Shown one piece after another: positions 33,603 to 43,839 of a stretch of DNA of 64,000 bases (position 1 is the stretch's first letter; every line of letters begins with the position of its first letter). Below the pieces are notes generated by a model. It saw only the letters and a list, made by a program, of their open reading frames with translations. It had not been told where the DNA came from and ran no database searches. A program made the position numbers and the translations under genes. Origin of the DNA: JAVBMP01 sp031552195 (lineage in GTDB: Bacteria > Desulfobacterota > Desulfovibrionia > Desulfovibrionales > Desulfovibrionaceae); NCBI GenBank assembly GCA_031552195.1, contig JAVBMT010000018.1:1-64000 (forward strand). Reading direction: 5' to 3'.

Positions 33603-34943
33603 ATGAAGCCCTGGCACCATAGCGCCAACTTTTACCATATTTATCCGCTCGGCCTGTGCGGAGCGCCTTTCCGCAACGATTACGGTCCCGCGGAGCCGCG
33701 CCTTTGGCAAATTGCCGATTGGCTGCCGCATATCCGCGCAATGGGATGCAACGCCGTATATCTGGGCCCGGTTTTCAAGTCCGTGAGCCATGGCTATGAC
33801 TGCACGGACTATTTGCAGGTGGACAACCGCCTGGGAGACAACGAAACCCTTCACGGCCTGGCGCGCCTTATCCATGAAAACGGGCTGCGCCTCGTGCTGG
33901 ACGGCGTTTTCAACCATTGCGGCCGTGATTTTTTCGCCTTTCAGGACCTTTTGAAAAACGGCCCCGCTTCCGCTTACCGCGACTGGTTTTCCGGCCTGGA
34001 TTTCACCAGACCCAACCCGTTAGGAGACCCTTTCAGTTACGACACCTGGGCCGGATATCACGAACTTGTCAAATTCAACCTGCAACACCGGGAAGTAAAA
34101 GACTATCTGTTCAAAACGGCGGCCTTCTGGATGGATCATTTCCATATCGACGGCCTGAGGCTTGACGCGGCTGACTGCCTGGATTTCGACTTCATGCGCG
34201 AGCTGCGCGCCATGACTTCAGAGCGCAAGGCGGATTTCTGGCTGATGGGCGAAGTGCTGCATGGCGACTACAGCCGCTGGGCCAACCCGCAAACCCTGCA
34301 CTCCGTAACCAATTACGCGGCCTATAAAGGTCTGTATTCCAGCCACAATGACCAGAACCCGCACGAGATAGCCCACACCCTTAACCGCCAATTCCGCGAA
34401 GGCGGTTCCTGTTCCGGTTTTCTGCCGTATAATTTCGCCGACAACCACGACCTGAACCGCCTGGCCAGCACGGTCATGAACCCGGCCTACCTTTATACAA
34501 TCTATATGCTGCTCTATACCATGCCGGGGCTGCCCTCGCTCTATTACGGCAGCGAGTGGGGCATAAAGGGCGTGAAGGCGGGCGGTTCGGACGCGGCCAT
34601 ACGTCCAGCCCTTAATCCGGAAAGCGTGGAAGGAAAGATTCCGGAACTGGAGGCGGCAATAAAGATGTTTTCCGCGATACGCAACAGCCAGCCGGCATTA
34701 CAGGGCGGGGAATATCGCCAGCTGCTGCTGAAGCATGGAATTCCCTTCGTCTTTGAACGCACTATGGGGAAAGAAAGGATAATCGTAGCCCTGAACATTT
34801 CCGGGCAGGACAAAATTCTCCGCCTGCCCGACTGCGGCGGCGACTTCACCGACCTGCTGAGCGGAGAACAGGCCAGGTTCGATGGGACGAACGGGGTGAC
34901 CGTTTACAAGCACTGGGGCCGCATCCTGAAACAGAACGCCTAG
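33603..34943 (+). CDS. GH13 family alpha-glucosidase / neopullulanase-like enzyme
   Basis: 446 residues, cytoplasmic, no signal peptide. Compact GH13 barrel: region I LVLDGVFNHC, region II GLRLDAADCL with nucleophile D188, region III LMGEVLHG with acid/base E217, region IV FADNHDLN with transition-state D283; the C-terminal beta domain is about 80 residues. Hydrolyses or transfers alpha-1,4 (or 1,6) glucosyl bonds; the exact substrate cannot be read. The sequence is short for a neopullulanase, as it lacks the N-terminal extra domain. Likely used for internal glycogen/maltodextrin or trehalose-type sugars. Probably controlled by the palindrome upstream and the adjacent TetR protein. Ends about 180 bases before a shared terminator with the convergent hydratase. 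Confidence 0.88.
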   Translation: MKPWHHSANFYHIYPLGLCGAPFRNDYGPAEPRLWQIADWLPHIRAMGCNAVYLGPVFKSVSHGYDCTDYLQVDNRLGDNETLHGLARLIHENGLRLVLDGVFNHCGRDFFAFQDLLKNGPASAYRDWFSGLDFTRPNPLGDPFSYDTWAGYHELVKFNLQHREVKDYLFKTAAFWMDHFHIDGLRLDAADCLDFDFMRELRAMTSERKADFWLMGEVLHGDYSRWANPQTLHSVTNYAAYKGLYSSHNDQNPHEIAHTLNRQFREGGSCSGFLPYNFADNHDLNRLASTVMNPAYLYTIYMLLYTMPGLPSLYYGSEWGIKGVKAGGSDAAIRPALNPESVEGKIPELEAAIKMFSAIRNSQPALQGGEYRQLLLKHGIPFVFERTMGKERIIVALNISGQDKILRLPDCGGDFTDLLSGEQARFDGTNGVTVYKHWGRILKQNA

Positions 34944-35123
34944 AGCGGATTGTTCCCGCGCCGAAGACAAGGAAAGCGGAAAACCCGCCCTTGCGCTATC
35001 GCCGGGGCGGAAAAGACCGGCATGAGACTGATCGAGCTGAAAACCAGGCTGAAGCAATTTTCTAATTGATAATGCGGATCCGCCCTGCCCGACCGCCACG
35101 GCATTTCAACGGTGAAAGATTCT

Positions 35124-35158
35124 AAAAATAGCCCGCTCCTATTATGGAACGGGCTATT
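35124..35158 (-). terminator. Terminator between GH13 and hydratase genes
   Basis: Stem AATAGCCCGCTCC / GGAACGGGCTATT with one mismatch; on the minus strand it is followed by TTTT, so it mainly ends the hydratase transcript, and it can also stop the convergent glycosidase transcript. The rest of the 247-base gap holds nothing else. Confidence 0.75.
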
Positions 35159-35190
35159 CCAAAAGGCTTAGCCAGCGTTGCCCGCCAGGT

Positions 35191-37500
35191 TCAGGCGCGG
35201 CAGCTTCCGTTTTTTTCCGCGTAATTATTTATAAGGCAACCATCGAGAATAATTCTTTTTTCATCCGCCGAAAGAATGGGCAGTTCCAACGTTATGGCCT
35301 GGCGCACGGTATTCTGCTGCAAAACGGCCGGAATTTTTTCCAGCCCGTGCAAAAGGGCCTGGCGGATATGCGGAACGTACAGCTTGTCTCCAGGCTGTAT
35401 GTTCAGGGTTGGCCAGTCGGGCAGTATGAAGGGTAGCATTCCCCAGTTGATCAGGTTGCTGCGGTAACGTTTGGTGGCGTATTCAACAGCCACGTTGGCG
35501 CATCCGCCGAGCACGCGCTGGCATGAAGCGGCCTGCTCGCGGGCCGAACCGTCGCCCGGCTTCACGGCGAAGACAACGCTGCCCAGCCCGGTTCTGGCCA
35601 TAACGGAGGCGTCCGTGCCCAAATCCAGGCTTTCCATTTCAGCCGCGAGCTCCGCGCCGGGTTTTTCATCAGGTTTCAGTTCGCGCCGTTCCATTTCCAG
35701 GCGCAGGATTGATTTGGCCCGCCCGACATACGCCGGGTCTTTCCGGGAAAGGGTAAACTCAGCCAGTTTCATGGGGTTGGAACGGTAAGAGGAAGTTTCG
35801 CCCGAAGGAATAAGTTCGTCCGTCGTTGTAACCGGGTCGTAAATGGCTGACCCCACGGTCAGGAGCAGGTTTTCCGGCAAAGGAGGCAAAGACGGCCAAT
35901 CCGCGATATTCGGGCCGAAAATCAATTCCGCATCCGGGTCAGGCTTGCCCCAACCGTGGTATACGCGCTGGGCGTAAACAATAGGTGAGAAACGGTAGTT
36001 GTAATCTTGCGGCTCCGCCGGAAAATTTTCCACTTCAAGGGCCGAAGTCAGGCGGCCCTTGTTAAGGGCGGTGGCGGCGATCGAACGGGCGTCCATAAGG
36101 GCCACATAGGAAATTTGGCCCGCTCCGGGCTTAGATCCTTCCCGGTTCGGAAAATTGCGGGTGGTATGGCGCAATGAAAAGGCGTTGTGCCCGGGCACGT
36201 CTCCGGCGCCGAAGCAAGGGCCGCAAAACGCGGTGTGCATGGTCGCTCCGGATTCCATCAGGGCGCCTACGGCCCCGTTCCGCACCAGCTCAAGATATTG
36301 CGGCTGGCTGGCCGGGTAAACCGAAAGCCCGAAGGCCCCGCTGCCAACCGCTGAGCCTTTGAGCACCCTGGCCGCCTGGCAGATGTTCTCGAAGCTCCCC
36401 CCCGCGCATCCGGCGATTACCGCCTGGTCGGCAAAAAAACTTCCGCCGCGCAGCTTGCTTTGCAGGCTGGACCGGGGAACGCCGGGCCCGAGAATGGAAC
36501 CCGCCTCTTTTTCCACCATGCGCAGCAGGTCAGCCGCGTTCTCCTTGAACACCCGCACGGGATAAGCGTTGCTGGGGTGGAAGGGCAGGGCTATCATGGG
36601 CTCAATCGCGCCGAGGTCAATGCTTATAAGCATGTCGTAGTAGGCGCCGGGCGTTGGCGCCAGGCGCGCGTAATCATTCACGCGGCCGTGAATGGACAGG
36701 TATTCCGCAATTTTTTCGTCCGTCTGCCATATTGATGACAAACAGGTGGTTTCCGTGGTCATGACGTCGATGCCCATGCGGTATTCCACAGACAGCGCCG
36801 CCACCCCCGGCCCCACAAATTCCAGGATCCGGTTCTTCGCCAGCCCGTCAGCGAACACGGCCTTGATAAGGGCAAGGGCGACATCCTGGGGGCCAACGCC
36901 GGGCCTCGGCCTGCCGCTCAGGTAAACCGCCGCCACCTCCGGGTAAGTTATGTCATAGGTGCAGTTCAAAAGCTGTTTGACCAGTTCCGGGCCGCCCTCG
37001 CCAATGGCCAGCGTGCCTAACGCCCCATAGCGCGTGTGGCTGTCCGACCCGAGGATCATTTTGCCGCACCCGGCCCACATCTCGCGCATATATTGGTGAA
37101 TAACGGCCTGGTGCGCCGGAACGAAGTCTCCGCCGTAGCGCCTTGCCCCGGACAGTCCGAAAATGTGGTCGTCTTCGTTGATGGTTCCGCCAACGGCGCA
37201 CAGGCTGTTATGGCAGTTCGTCATGATGTAGGGCAGCGGAAATTCTTTCAGGCCGCTCGCGCGCGCGGTCTGTATAATTCCCACATATGTGATGTCGTGC
37301 GAGGCCATGGCGTCAAAACGCAGCTTCAGGTCGCGCTCGGAACCTGACGTGTTGTGGGCGGCCAGAATGCCGTAGGCCATCGTTCCGCGCCTGTTGCGCT
37401 CTATTTCATCAGGGTCGGTTCTGTCCCCGCAAACGGACCAGATGGCCTTTTCCGGATTGAAAGACTTCAAAAAAACGCCGTTTTTTTCAATGATTATCAT
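35191..37500 (-). CDS. Aconitase-superfamily hydratase (YbhJ-like)
   Basis: 769 residues. Aconitase/IPM-isomerase-type [4Fe-4S] hydratase: N-terminal half with GDRTDPDEI, MTNCHNSLCAVGG, GSDSHTRYGALG (cluster-domain Ser/His residues), HTAFCGPCFGAGD, with two Cys of the cluster motif, then the swivel region IGEGG and a C-terminal GCANVAVEYATKRYRSNLINWGMLPF, an aconitase domain-4 signature. Overall it resembles E. coli YbhJ, a putative hydratase, and not citrate-cycle AcnA or AcnB, so the substrate is unknown. ATG at 37500 has AAGGTGA upstream; a longer start would add 53 residues. Divergent from the RND efflux operon, with 258 bases between, and convergent with GH13. Confidence 0.85.
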   Translation of the reverse strand: MIIIEKNGVFLKSFNPEKAIWSVCGDRTDPDEIERNRRGTMAYGILAAHNTSGSERDLKLRFDAMASHDITYVGIIQTARASGLKEFPLPYIMTNCHNSLCAVGGTINEDDHIFGLSGARRYGGDFVPAHQAVIHQYMREMWAGCGKMILGSDSHTRYGALGTLAIGEGGPELVKQLLNCTYDITYPEVAAVYLSGRPRPGVGPQDVALALIKAVFADGLAKNRILEFVGPGVAALSVEYRMGIDVMTTETTCLSSIWQTDEKIAEYLSIHGRVNDYARLAPTPGAYYDMLISIDLGAIEPMIALPFHPSNAYPVRVFKENAADLLRMVEKEAGSILGPGVPRSSLQSKLRGGSFFADQAVIAGCAGGSFENICQAARVLKGSAVGSGAFGLSVYPASQPQYLELVRNGAVGALMESGATMHTAFCGPCFGAGDVPGHNAFSLRHTTRNFPNREGSKPGAGQISYVALMDARSIAATALNKGRLTSALEVENFPAEPQDYNYRFSPIVYAQRVYHGWGKPDPDAELIFGPNIADWPSLPPLPENLLLTVGSAIYDPVTTTDELIPSGETSSYRSNPMKLAEFTLSRKDPAYVGRAKSILRLEMERRELKPDEKPGAELAAEMESLDLGTDASVMARTGLGSVVFAVKPGDGSAREQAASCQRVLGGCANVAVEYATKRYRSNLINWGMLPFILPDWPTLNIQPGDKLYVPHIRQALLHGLEKIPAVLQQNTVRQAITLELPILSADEKRIILDGCLINNYAEKNGSCRA

Positions 37501-37664
37501 TGGTTCACCTTGAAAATTTACATTTTGGCCTGACACGGTTCCATTTTTTAAAAATAAAATACCGGCCGAGTAAATGCAATAGCTATTACAGGCTATATTT
37601 GCGGCAAGCGATGAATATACGGCACAGCGCCCCGCCTCAGAAGCCGCATATTTCAACAATAGAC

Positions 37665-37693
37665 TTGCAAAACTCCTGGTTATCCTTTAAAAA
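37665..37693 (+). promoter_or_regulatory. Possible promoter of the RND operon
   Basis: TTGCAA, 17-base spacer, TAAAAA, about 66 bases before the ATG. Weak -10. No operator was found, and no regulator gene is adjacent to this operon. Confidence 0.35.
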
Positions 37694-37758
37694 AGCAGAA
37701 TTCTTCATGATCAGGCTGAAAATGGAAAACTTATAAATAAAGGCCTCGAGGTAAGCAT

Positions 37759-39054
37759 ATGCATCTATATTCGGTCAAACAAGCTGTAATAATTACCCTT
37801 TTGTCAATATTTTGTCTCGCGGCCTGCTCCAGTGAACAAGACGCGGGCCCAAGACCGGCCCCGGAAGTTTCAATCATGACCGTGAACCACCAGAAAGTGA
37901 CCATGCTCATGCGCCTTAACGGCCGCGCCAGCGCCTTCATGGATGCCGAAGTGCGCCCGCAGGTAAGCGGCATTATCAACAAGCGCCTCTTCATCGAAGG
38001 GTCCTACGTTGAAGAAGGCGAGGAGCTTTATCACATAGACGACGCCCCCTACGCGGCCGAATTGGCCAATGCGCGGGCCAGGCTCATGCGGGCCGAAGCC
38101 AACTACGTTTCAGCCAAACACCTTGCCGACCGTTACGCGGAAGCCGTTAAGATAAAAGGCGTCAGCCGGCAGGACTATGACAACGCCGTGGCCTCCGCCG
38201 AGCAGGCCAAGGCTGACGTGGCCTCCGCCAAGGCCGCGGTGCAAAGCGCGGAAATAAACCTCGGCTATACCAAAATCAAGTCGCCCATATCAGGCAAAGT
38301 AGGCATTTCGTCCGTGACGCAGGGCGCGCTGGTCACTTTGAACCAGCCATCTCCCCTCACCACGGTGCAGCAAACCGATCCCATGTATCTTGACGTCACC
38401 CAGTCCAGTTCAGACTACCTGAGCATAGGAAAGAAAATCGCGTCCGGAGAACTTTCGCGCGGAAACGGAACCAGCATTCTGGCTAAAATCTTTCTGGAAG
38501 ACAATTCAATATACCCTTACTACGGGGAACTGCTGCTGCGCGACATCACCGTAAACCCGGACACGGGGTCTTACACCATCCGCGTGAAAATTCCCAACCC
38601 CAGGGGCATTCTTCTGCCGAACATGTATATGAAAGCGGAAATTGAGGAAGGGATCAACGAAAAAGGCGTGATCATTCCCCAGCAAGCCCTGCTGCGCAAC
38701 CAGCGCGGAGAACCGCAGGTTTATATCTTGAACAAGGAAGGCAAGGTTGAAATCCGCAAGGTAACCACAAACCGGGTGCAATACGGCCAGTGGATCATAG
38801 ACAACGGGCTGGAAGACGGAGATCAGGTCATAGTGGAAGGCTTGCAGAAAGTGCGCCCCGGCGTAACGGCCTCCGCCAAACCTTATGAAGCTCCTCCGGC
38901 CAAGCCTGCCGAAAAAGAAGTTGTGCCCACGATCTATGACGAGAAAAACGATGCGGGTAAAACGGCTACCGCAAAGCCCTGGCAGCCGATTCCCGCCGAA
39001 AACGCGGCGCCTGAGTCCAATGGCGGCGCAAAGACGGAGCAGTCCGCCCAGTAG
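37759..39054 (+). CDS. RND efflux periplasmic adaptor lipoprotein
   Basis: 431 residues. Membrane-fusion protein linking the inner-membrane pump to the outer-membrane channel. Signal with lipobox SIFCLAAC (lipid-modified Cys about residue 23), then the barrel-sandwich VRPQVSGIINKRLFIEGSYVEEG, the helical hairpin with repeated Ala-rich segments (QAKADVASAKAAVQSAEINLGYTKIKSPISGKVGISSV), and beta-barrel parts (DVTQSSSDYL). The C-terminal tail is Pro/Lys/Ala-rich and longer than AcrA. GAGGTAAGCAT precedes the ATG. First gene of a three-gene operon with the pump (75-base gap) and the channel (39-base gap). Confidence 0.93.
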   Translation: MHLYSVKQAVIITLLSIFCLAACSSEQDAGPRPAPEVSIMTVNHQKVTMLMRLNGRASAFMDAEVRPQVSGIINKRLFIEGSYVEEGEELYHIDDAPYAAELANARARLMRAEANYVSAKHLADRYAEAVKIKGVSRQDYDNAVASAEQAKADVASAKAAVQSAEINLGYTKIKSPISGKVGISSVTQGALVTLNQPSPLTTVQQTDPMYLDVTQSSSDYLSIGKKIASGELSRGNGTSILAKIFLEDNSIYPYYGELLLRDITVNPDTGSYTIRVKIPNPRGILLPNMYMKAEIEEGINEKGVIIPQQALLRNQRGEPQVYILNKEGKVEIRKVTTNRVQYGQWIIDNGLEDGDQVIVEGLQKVRPGVTASAKPYEAPPAKPAEKEVVPTIYDEKNDAGKTATAKPWQPIPAENAAPESNGGAKTEQSAQ

Positions 39055-39129
39055 ACGCCCGCTCCATGCTGCTGCCCGGAACCTGACGGCAATCTTGTCT
39101 TAAAATTCAACGCGTAAAGAGATCGCAAT

Positions 39130-42100
39130 ATGGCCCAATTTTTCATAGACAGACCTATCTTCGCATGGGTAATAGCCATCTTGATCATGCTGGCCGGCGT
39201 GATCAGCATCAATACCCTGCCAGTCGCCCAATACCCCAACATAGCCCCCCCCACCGTAAGCATAACCGCCATTTATCCCGGCGCTTCCGCTCGCGCGGTT
39301 GAAGACTCCGTCACCCAGGTCATTGAACAGCAAATGAAGGCGCTCGACGGGCTGGACTATATGTACTCCACCAGCGACTCCATGGGCCTCGTAACCATCA
39401 CCCTGGTCTTTTTCAACAACACCGACGCGGATATCGCCCAGGTGCAGGTGCAGAACAAACTGCAGCTGGCGACTCCATTCCTGCCGGAGGCCGTTCAGAA
39501 ACAGGGTATTACCGTAAGCAAGGCTTCCAACAACTACCTGCTGGTTCCGGCTTTCATTTCAAGCGATGGCTCCATGTCGGACGAAGATATCAGCGACTAC
39601 GTGTCAAGCTCCATTATGGACCCGATAAGCCGCGTGCAGGGCGTGGGCGACATGACCCTGTTCGGCGCGCAATACGCCATGCGCATCTGGTGCAACCCGT
39701 CGCTGTTTGAAAAATACGCCCTTACCCCGGCTGACGTCGTAAACGCCATAAAAACCCAGAACAACGAAGTTTCCGCCGGGCAGATCGGCGGCGCCCCGGC
39801 TGTGGAAGGCATGACCGTAAACTACACCATAAACTCGCAGTCACGCCTGGAAACCAAAGAACAATTTGAAGACATCATCCTGCGGGTGGGAACTGACGGC
39901 TCGATCGTTTACCTGCGCGACGTGGCCCGAATCGAGCTGGGCGGCGAAAACTACAACTCTTTCGCCCGGTTCAACGGAAAACCGGCCAGCGGTCTCGGCA
40001 TCAAACTGGCCAGCGGCGCAAACGCGCTTGACACCGTTGACCGCATCAAGGCCAAAATAGCCGAACTTGAAGAGTTTTATCCCAACGGAATGGCAACGGA
40101 ATACGCTTACGACACCACGCCTTTTGTGCGCATTTCCATACACGAAGTGGTGAAAACGCTTTTTGAGGCCATTTTCCTGGTGTTCTGCCTTATGTTCCTG
40201 TTCCTGCAAAACTTCCGCGCAACCCTTATTCCCACTATCGCGGTGCCGGTGGTGCTTTTGGGAACCTTCGGAGTTATGGCGGCGGCCGGATTCTCCGTCA
40301 ACACCCTGACCATGTTCGGCATGGTGCTGGCGATCGGCCTTCTGGTTGACGACGCCATCGTGGTGGTGGAAAACGTCGAACGAGTCATGGCCGAAGAAAA
40401 ATTGCCGCCGAAGGAAGCCACCAGTAAATCCATGAAGCAGATCACCGGCGCGTTGGTCGGCATAGCCATGGTTCTTTCGGCGGTGTTCGTGCCAATGGCC
40501 TTTTTCGGCGGTTCCGCCGGGGTTATTTACCGGCAGTTTTCCATAACCATCGTTTCCGCCATGGGCCTCTCCGTTCTGATAGCGCTTGTTCTCACCCCGG
40601 CCCTTTGCGCCACCATGCTGAAAGACCACAACGCGCACGAGGAAAAAGCCCCCAAGAAGGGCCTGGCCCTGCTGCTTGCAAACCTGCTGGCCCCCTTGCG
40701 CGCCGTAACCGCCGCGACTGACCGCTTTTTCAGCAAATTCAACATAGGTTTTGAAAAAGCCACTGAAAAATACAAAGGCGGCGTGCATAACGTCATAAAG
40801 AGGCCTGTGCCGTTCCTGCTGCTCTATCTCGGCATTATCGGCCTTCTGGCCGTAATGTTCCTGCGCTTGCCCACCGGCTTTCTGCCGGACGAAGACCAGG
40901 GCATTCTCATGATGACCTTCCAGCTCCCGGCCGGGGCCAGCTATGACCGTACAGACCGCGTCATGGCCCAGATTGAAGAATACATGCAAAGTGAAGAAGG
41001 CGGCAAAGGGGTCAAATCCTTCATGGTTATCGGCGGCTCGAGCTTCAGCGGCAACGGCCAGAATAACGGCATGGGCTTTATAGGCCTTAAAGACTGGGAG
41101 GAACGCGACGGAGAAGAAATGCGGGCCCAGGCCATTGCCGGGCGCATGACCGAAGCCTTGTCTTCCATAACCGACGCCCAGATATTCGTCTTCGCGCCAC
41201 CGGCGGTCATAGAGCTGGGCACGGCTTCCGGTTTCGACTTTGAGCTTATGGACAACACCAACCAAGGGCATGATGCCCTCATGACGGCGCGCAATATGCT
41301 GCTGGCCGCCACGCAAACCCCGGAAGCCCAGAAAGTTTTGCGCCTTGTGCGTCCCAACGGCCTGGAAGACACGGACCAATACCGCATTAATATCGATATG
41401 GCCAAAGCCGGAGCCCAAAGCATAAACCTGAGCGAAATAAACAACACCATCACCGCTTTCTGGGGCAGCGCCTATACCAATGACTTCAAAGACAGGGGCC
41501 GCATCAAGAAGGTTTACATCCAGGCCGACGCGCCCTACCGCACCCAGGCGGAAGACCTGAACCTCATTACCGTGCGTAACACCAAGGGCGAAATGGTGCC
41601 TTTCTCCAGCATAGCCTCCGGAACATGGGAAAAAGGTTCGCCTCGCCTTGAGCGCTTCAACGGCGTTTCTTCCATGGAAATTCTCGGCGAAGCCGCCCCG
41701 GGGCACAGCACGGGCGAAGCCATGGCGAAAATGGAAGAGCTTACCCGCAATCTGGAAAAAGACCTCGGGCCCGGCTTCGGGTTTGAATGGACGGGACTTT
41801 CGCGGCAGGAACGTGCTTCCGGCGGGCAAGCCCCGGCCCTTTACACCATCTCGATGCTCATAGTCTTTCTCTGCCTTGCGGCCTTGTATGAGAGCTGGAG
41901 CATTCCCGTGGCGGTTCTGCTGGTCGTGCCCCTCGGCATTATCGGCTCGGTCGCGGCATCGTTCATGCGCGGACTTTACAACGACGTTTACTTTCAGGTC
42001 GGCCTGCTTACCATTGTCGGGCTTTCCGCCAAAAACGCCATTCTTATCGTAGAGTTCGCCAAAGCCCTGCACGAGGAAGGCAAAGACATCTTCACCGCCG

Positions 42101-42357
42101 CGGTGGAAGCTTCACGCCTGAGGCTACGCCCGATTATCATGACCTCCATGGCCTTCATTCTCGGCGTTCTGCCCCTGGCCGTCAGCACCGGGGCCGGGTC
42201 AGGCAGCCAGAACGACATCGGCACCGGAGTCATAGGCGGCATGATCAGCGCCACATTGCTCGGCATCTTCTTTATCCCCCTGTTTTTCGTAGTGGTTTCA
42301 AATCTCTTCAAGGGCAAGAAAAAAGACGTTCACGCGGGCGCAAGCGGCGCGGAATAA
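39130..42357 (+). CDS. RND multidrug efflux pump (AcrB/MexB type)
   Basis: 1075 residues, hydrophobe/amphiphile efflux-1 family. Proton-driven inner-membrane trimer. N terminus MAQFFIDRPIFAWVIAILIML, the large periplasmic loops, and in TM4 the proton-relay pair D407-D408 (LLVDDAIVVVENVER) at the same positions as in E. coli AcrB. A Lys in TM10 region (GLSAKNAILIVEFAK) matches K940 of AcrB. Twelve membrane segments in two repeats are visible. A central linker is longer than in AcrB (after TM6, ending in HNVIKRPVPFLL). Substrates cannot be predicted, but likely include bile salts and dyes. Second gene of the efflux operon. Confidence 0.96.
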   Translation: MAQFFIDRPIFAWVIAILIMLAGVISINTLPVAQYPNIAPPTVSITAIYPGASARAVEDSVTQVIEQQMKALDGLDYMYSTSDSMGLVTITLVFFNNTDADIAQVQVQNKLQLATPFLPEAVQKQGITVSKASNNYLLVPAFISSDGSMSDEDISDYVSSSIMDPISRVQGVGDMTLFGAQYAMRIWCNPSLFEKYALTPADVVNAIKTQNNEVSAGQIGGAPAVEGMTVNYTINSQSRLETKEQFEDIILRVGTDGSIVYLRDVARIELGGENYNSFARFNGKPASGLGIKLASGANALDTVDRIKAKIAELEEFYPNGMATEYAYDTTPFVRISIHEVVKTLFEAIFLVFCLMFLFLQNFRATLIPTIAVPVVLLGTFGVMAAAGFSVNTLTMFGMVLAIGLLVDDAIVVVENVERVMAEEKLPPKEATSKSMKQITGALVGIAMVLSAVFVPMAFFGGSAGVIYRQFSITIVSAMGLSVLIALVLTPALCATMLKDHNAHEEKAPKKGLALLLANLLAPLRAVTAATDRFFSKFNIGFEKATEKYKGGVHNVIKRPVPFLLLYLGIIGLLAVMFLRLPTGFLPDEDQGILMMTFQLPAGASYDRTDRVMAQIEEYMQSEEGGKGVKSFMVIGGSSFSGNGQNNGMGFIGLKDWEERDGEEMRAQAIAGRMTEALSSITDAQIFVFAPPAVIELGTASGFDFELMDNTNQGHDALMTARNMLLAATQTPEAQKVLRLVRPNGLEDTDQYRINIDMAKAGAQSINLSEINNTITAFWGSAYTNDFKDRGRIKKVYIQADAPYRTQAEDLNLITVRNTKGEMVPFSSIASGTWEKGSPRLERFNGVSSMEILGEAAPGHSTGEAMAKMEELTRNLEKDLGPGFGFEWTGLSRQERASGGQAPALYTISMLIVFLCLAALYESWSIPVAVLLVVPLGIIGSVAASFMRGLYNDVYFQVGLLTIVGLSAKNAILIVEFAKALHEEGKDIFTAAVEASRLRLRPIIMTSMAFILGVLPLAVSTGAGSGSQNDIGTGVIGGMISATLLGIFFIPLFFVVVSNLFKGKKKDVHAGASGAE

Positions 42358-42396
42358 ACGGTTTAAGCCGTAATAAAAGCAAAAAGAGGCAAAATA

Positions 42397-43833
42397 ATGA
42401 CTATAATCAAACGCGGAGGCTCTCTGCTCTCTTTGTTCGCCCTGCTTGCGGTTCTCGGCGCCTGCACGATGGCCCCGGACTATCAGCGGCCGGCGTCTCC
42501 ATCTCCGGCTGAATGGCCGTCTTACGCCGCCATACAGGACCCGGCCTCGAAAGACCCCGCCGCCCCGGTCGTTCTGCCGCAACGGCAGGCCTTTTTCGCC
42601 GACCCGGTGATGCGCGAACTGATCAGCGTTGCGCTGATCAATAACCGCGACCTGCGCGTAGCCATATTGAACATCCAGCGCGCACGCGCGCAATACCAGA
42701 TTCAACGGGCCGACCTTCTGCCAACTGTCGCCATTACCGGCGCTAACGAAAATCAACGTGTGCCGGCTGACCTTTCACCCATCATGCGTGACTATATATC
42801 GCGCGAAAGCAACCTTACGGTCGGCTTCACCGCATTCGAACTCGACATCTTCGGGCGGGTGCGCAGCCTCAAGGACGCGGCCCTGCAAAACTATCTGGGC
42901 ACGGAATTCAACGCCTCGGCCGTGGAAATAAGCCTGATGGCCGAGGTTGCTTCCGCCTACCTTCAGCTGGCGGCGGAATATGACCAGTTGAGCCTGGCCG
43001 AGGAAACCTACAAAAGCAACAACGATACTTACAAGCTAGTTTCCCAGATGTTCGACAAAGGCATCGCCTCGCAGCTTGACGTAAGCCAGGCCCGCACCGG
43101 CGTGGAAAGCGCCCGCGCCAATATGGCAAGCTTCCAGGCCAAAGTGCGGCAGGCGGAAAACGCGCTGGTTCTCTTGCTGGGCGCTCCCGTTCCGCCGCAC
43201 GTCAAGCTGGCCAGAACCCTTTCGGACGTAACTCCGCTTAACGACATCCCGGCCGGGCTGCCCTCGGCCCTGCTGGAACGCCGCCCTGACATACTGGCGG
43301 CCGAGCAGACCCTTAAAGCGGCCAACGCCAATATAGGCGCGGCCAGGGCGAACTTCTTCCCGCGCATAACGCTTACCGGGGGTTTGGGTACGGCCAGCGC
43401 CGATTTCTCGAACTTGTTCAACGGCGGGCAGGGTGTGTGGAACTTCGGCCCGGCTGTGAGCCTGCCTATCTTCGATACAGGCCGGAACATCGCAAACCTT
43501 GACGTAGCCGAGACCGACCGGGCTATTGCGGTGGCCAATTATGAAAAATCCATTCAGTCCGCATTCCGCGAAGTGGCGGACACCCTGGCCCAGCGTTCCA
43601 CCATCGTGGAACAGCTCAAGGCTGAGAAAGCCCTTATGGACGCCACCAATGAAACCTACACGCTTTCCCTTTCCCGCTACGACATAGGGCTGGATAACTT
43701 TTTAACCGTGCTGGAAGCGCAGCGCAGCCTTTTCGCCGCGCGGCAGAACTTTATTTATACCCGCCTGCTGCGTGAAACCAACCTGCTGACCATGTACAAG
43801 GCCTTGGGCGGAGGCTGGCAACAGGCCGAATAA
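42397..43833 (+). CDS. Outer-membrane efflux channel lipoprotein (OprM/NodT type)
   Basis: 478 residues. Lipobox LAVLGACTM near residue 24; the mature protein has the two repeats of the TolC fold typical of NodT: GFTAFELDIFGRVRSL...YLQLAAEYDQLSLAEETY, and VSLPIFDTGRNIANLDVAETDRAIAVANYEKSIQSAFREV. Ends with GLDNFLTVLEAQRSLFAARQNF. Completes the adaptor-pump-channel set, so this operon can build a full tripartite pump. AGAGGC lies before the ATG. A long hairpin follows its stop. Confidence 0.93.
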   Translation: MTIIKRGGSLLSLFALLAVLGACTMAPDYQRPASPSPAEWPSYAAIQDPASKDPAAPVVLPQRQAFFADPVMRELISVALINNRDLRVAILNIQRARAQYQIQRADLLPTVAITGANENQRVPADLSPIMRDYISRESNLTVGFTAFELDIFGRVRSLKDAALQNYLGTEFNASAVEISLMAEVASAYLQLAAEYDQLSLAEETYKSNNDTYKLVSQMFDKGIASQLDVSQARTGVESARANMASFQAKVRQAENALVLLLGAPVPPHVKLARTLSDVTPLNDIPAGLPSALLERRPDILAAEQTLKAANANIGAARANFFPRITLTGGLGTASADFSNLFNGGQGVWNFGPAVSLPIFDTGRNIANLDVAETDRAIAVANYEKSIQSAFREVADTLAQRSTIVEQLKAEKALMDATNETYTLSLSRYDIGLDNFLTVLEAQRSLFAARQNFIYTRLLRETNLLTMYKALGGGWQQAE

Positions 43834-43839
43834 ACTTGC

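Noticed and set aside
39841..42072. Long open frame opposite the RND pump (743 residues)
   Set aside because: Shadow of a GC-biased gene: His/Gly-rich with no domain, while the plus strand carries a full AcrB with its proton-relay residues.
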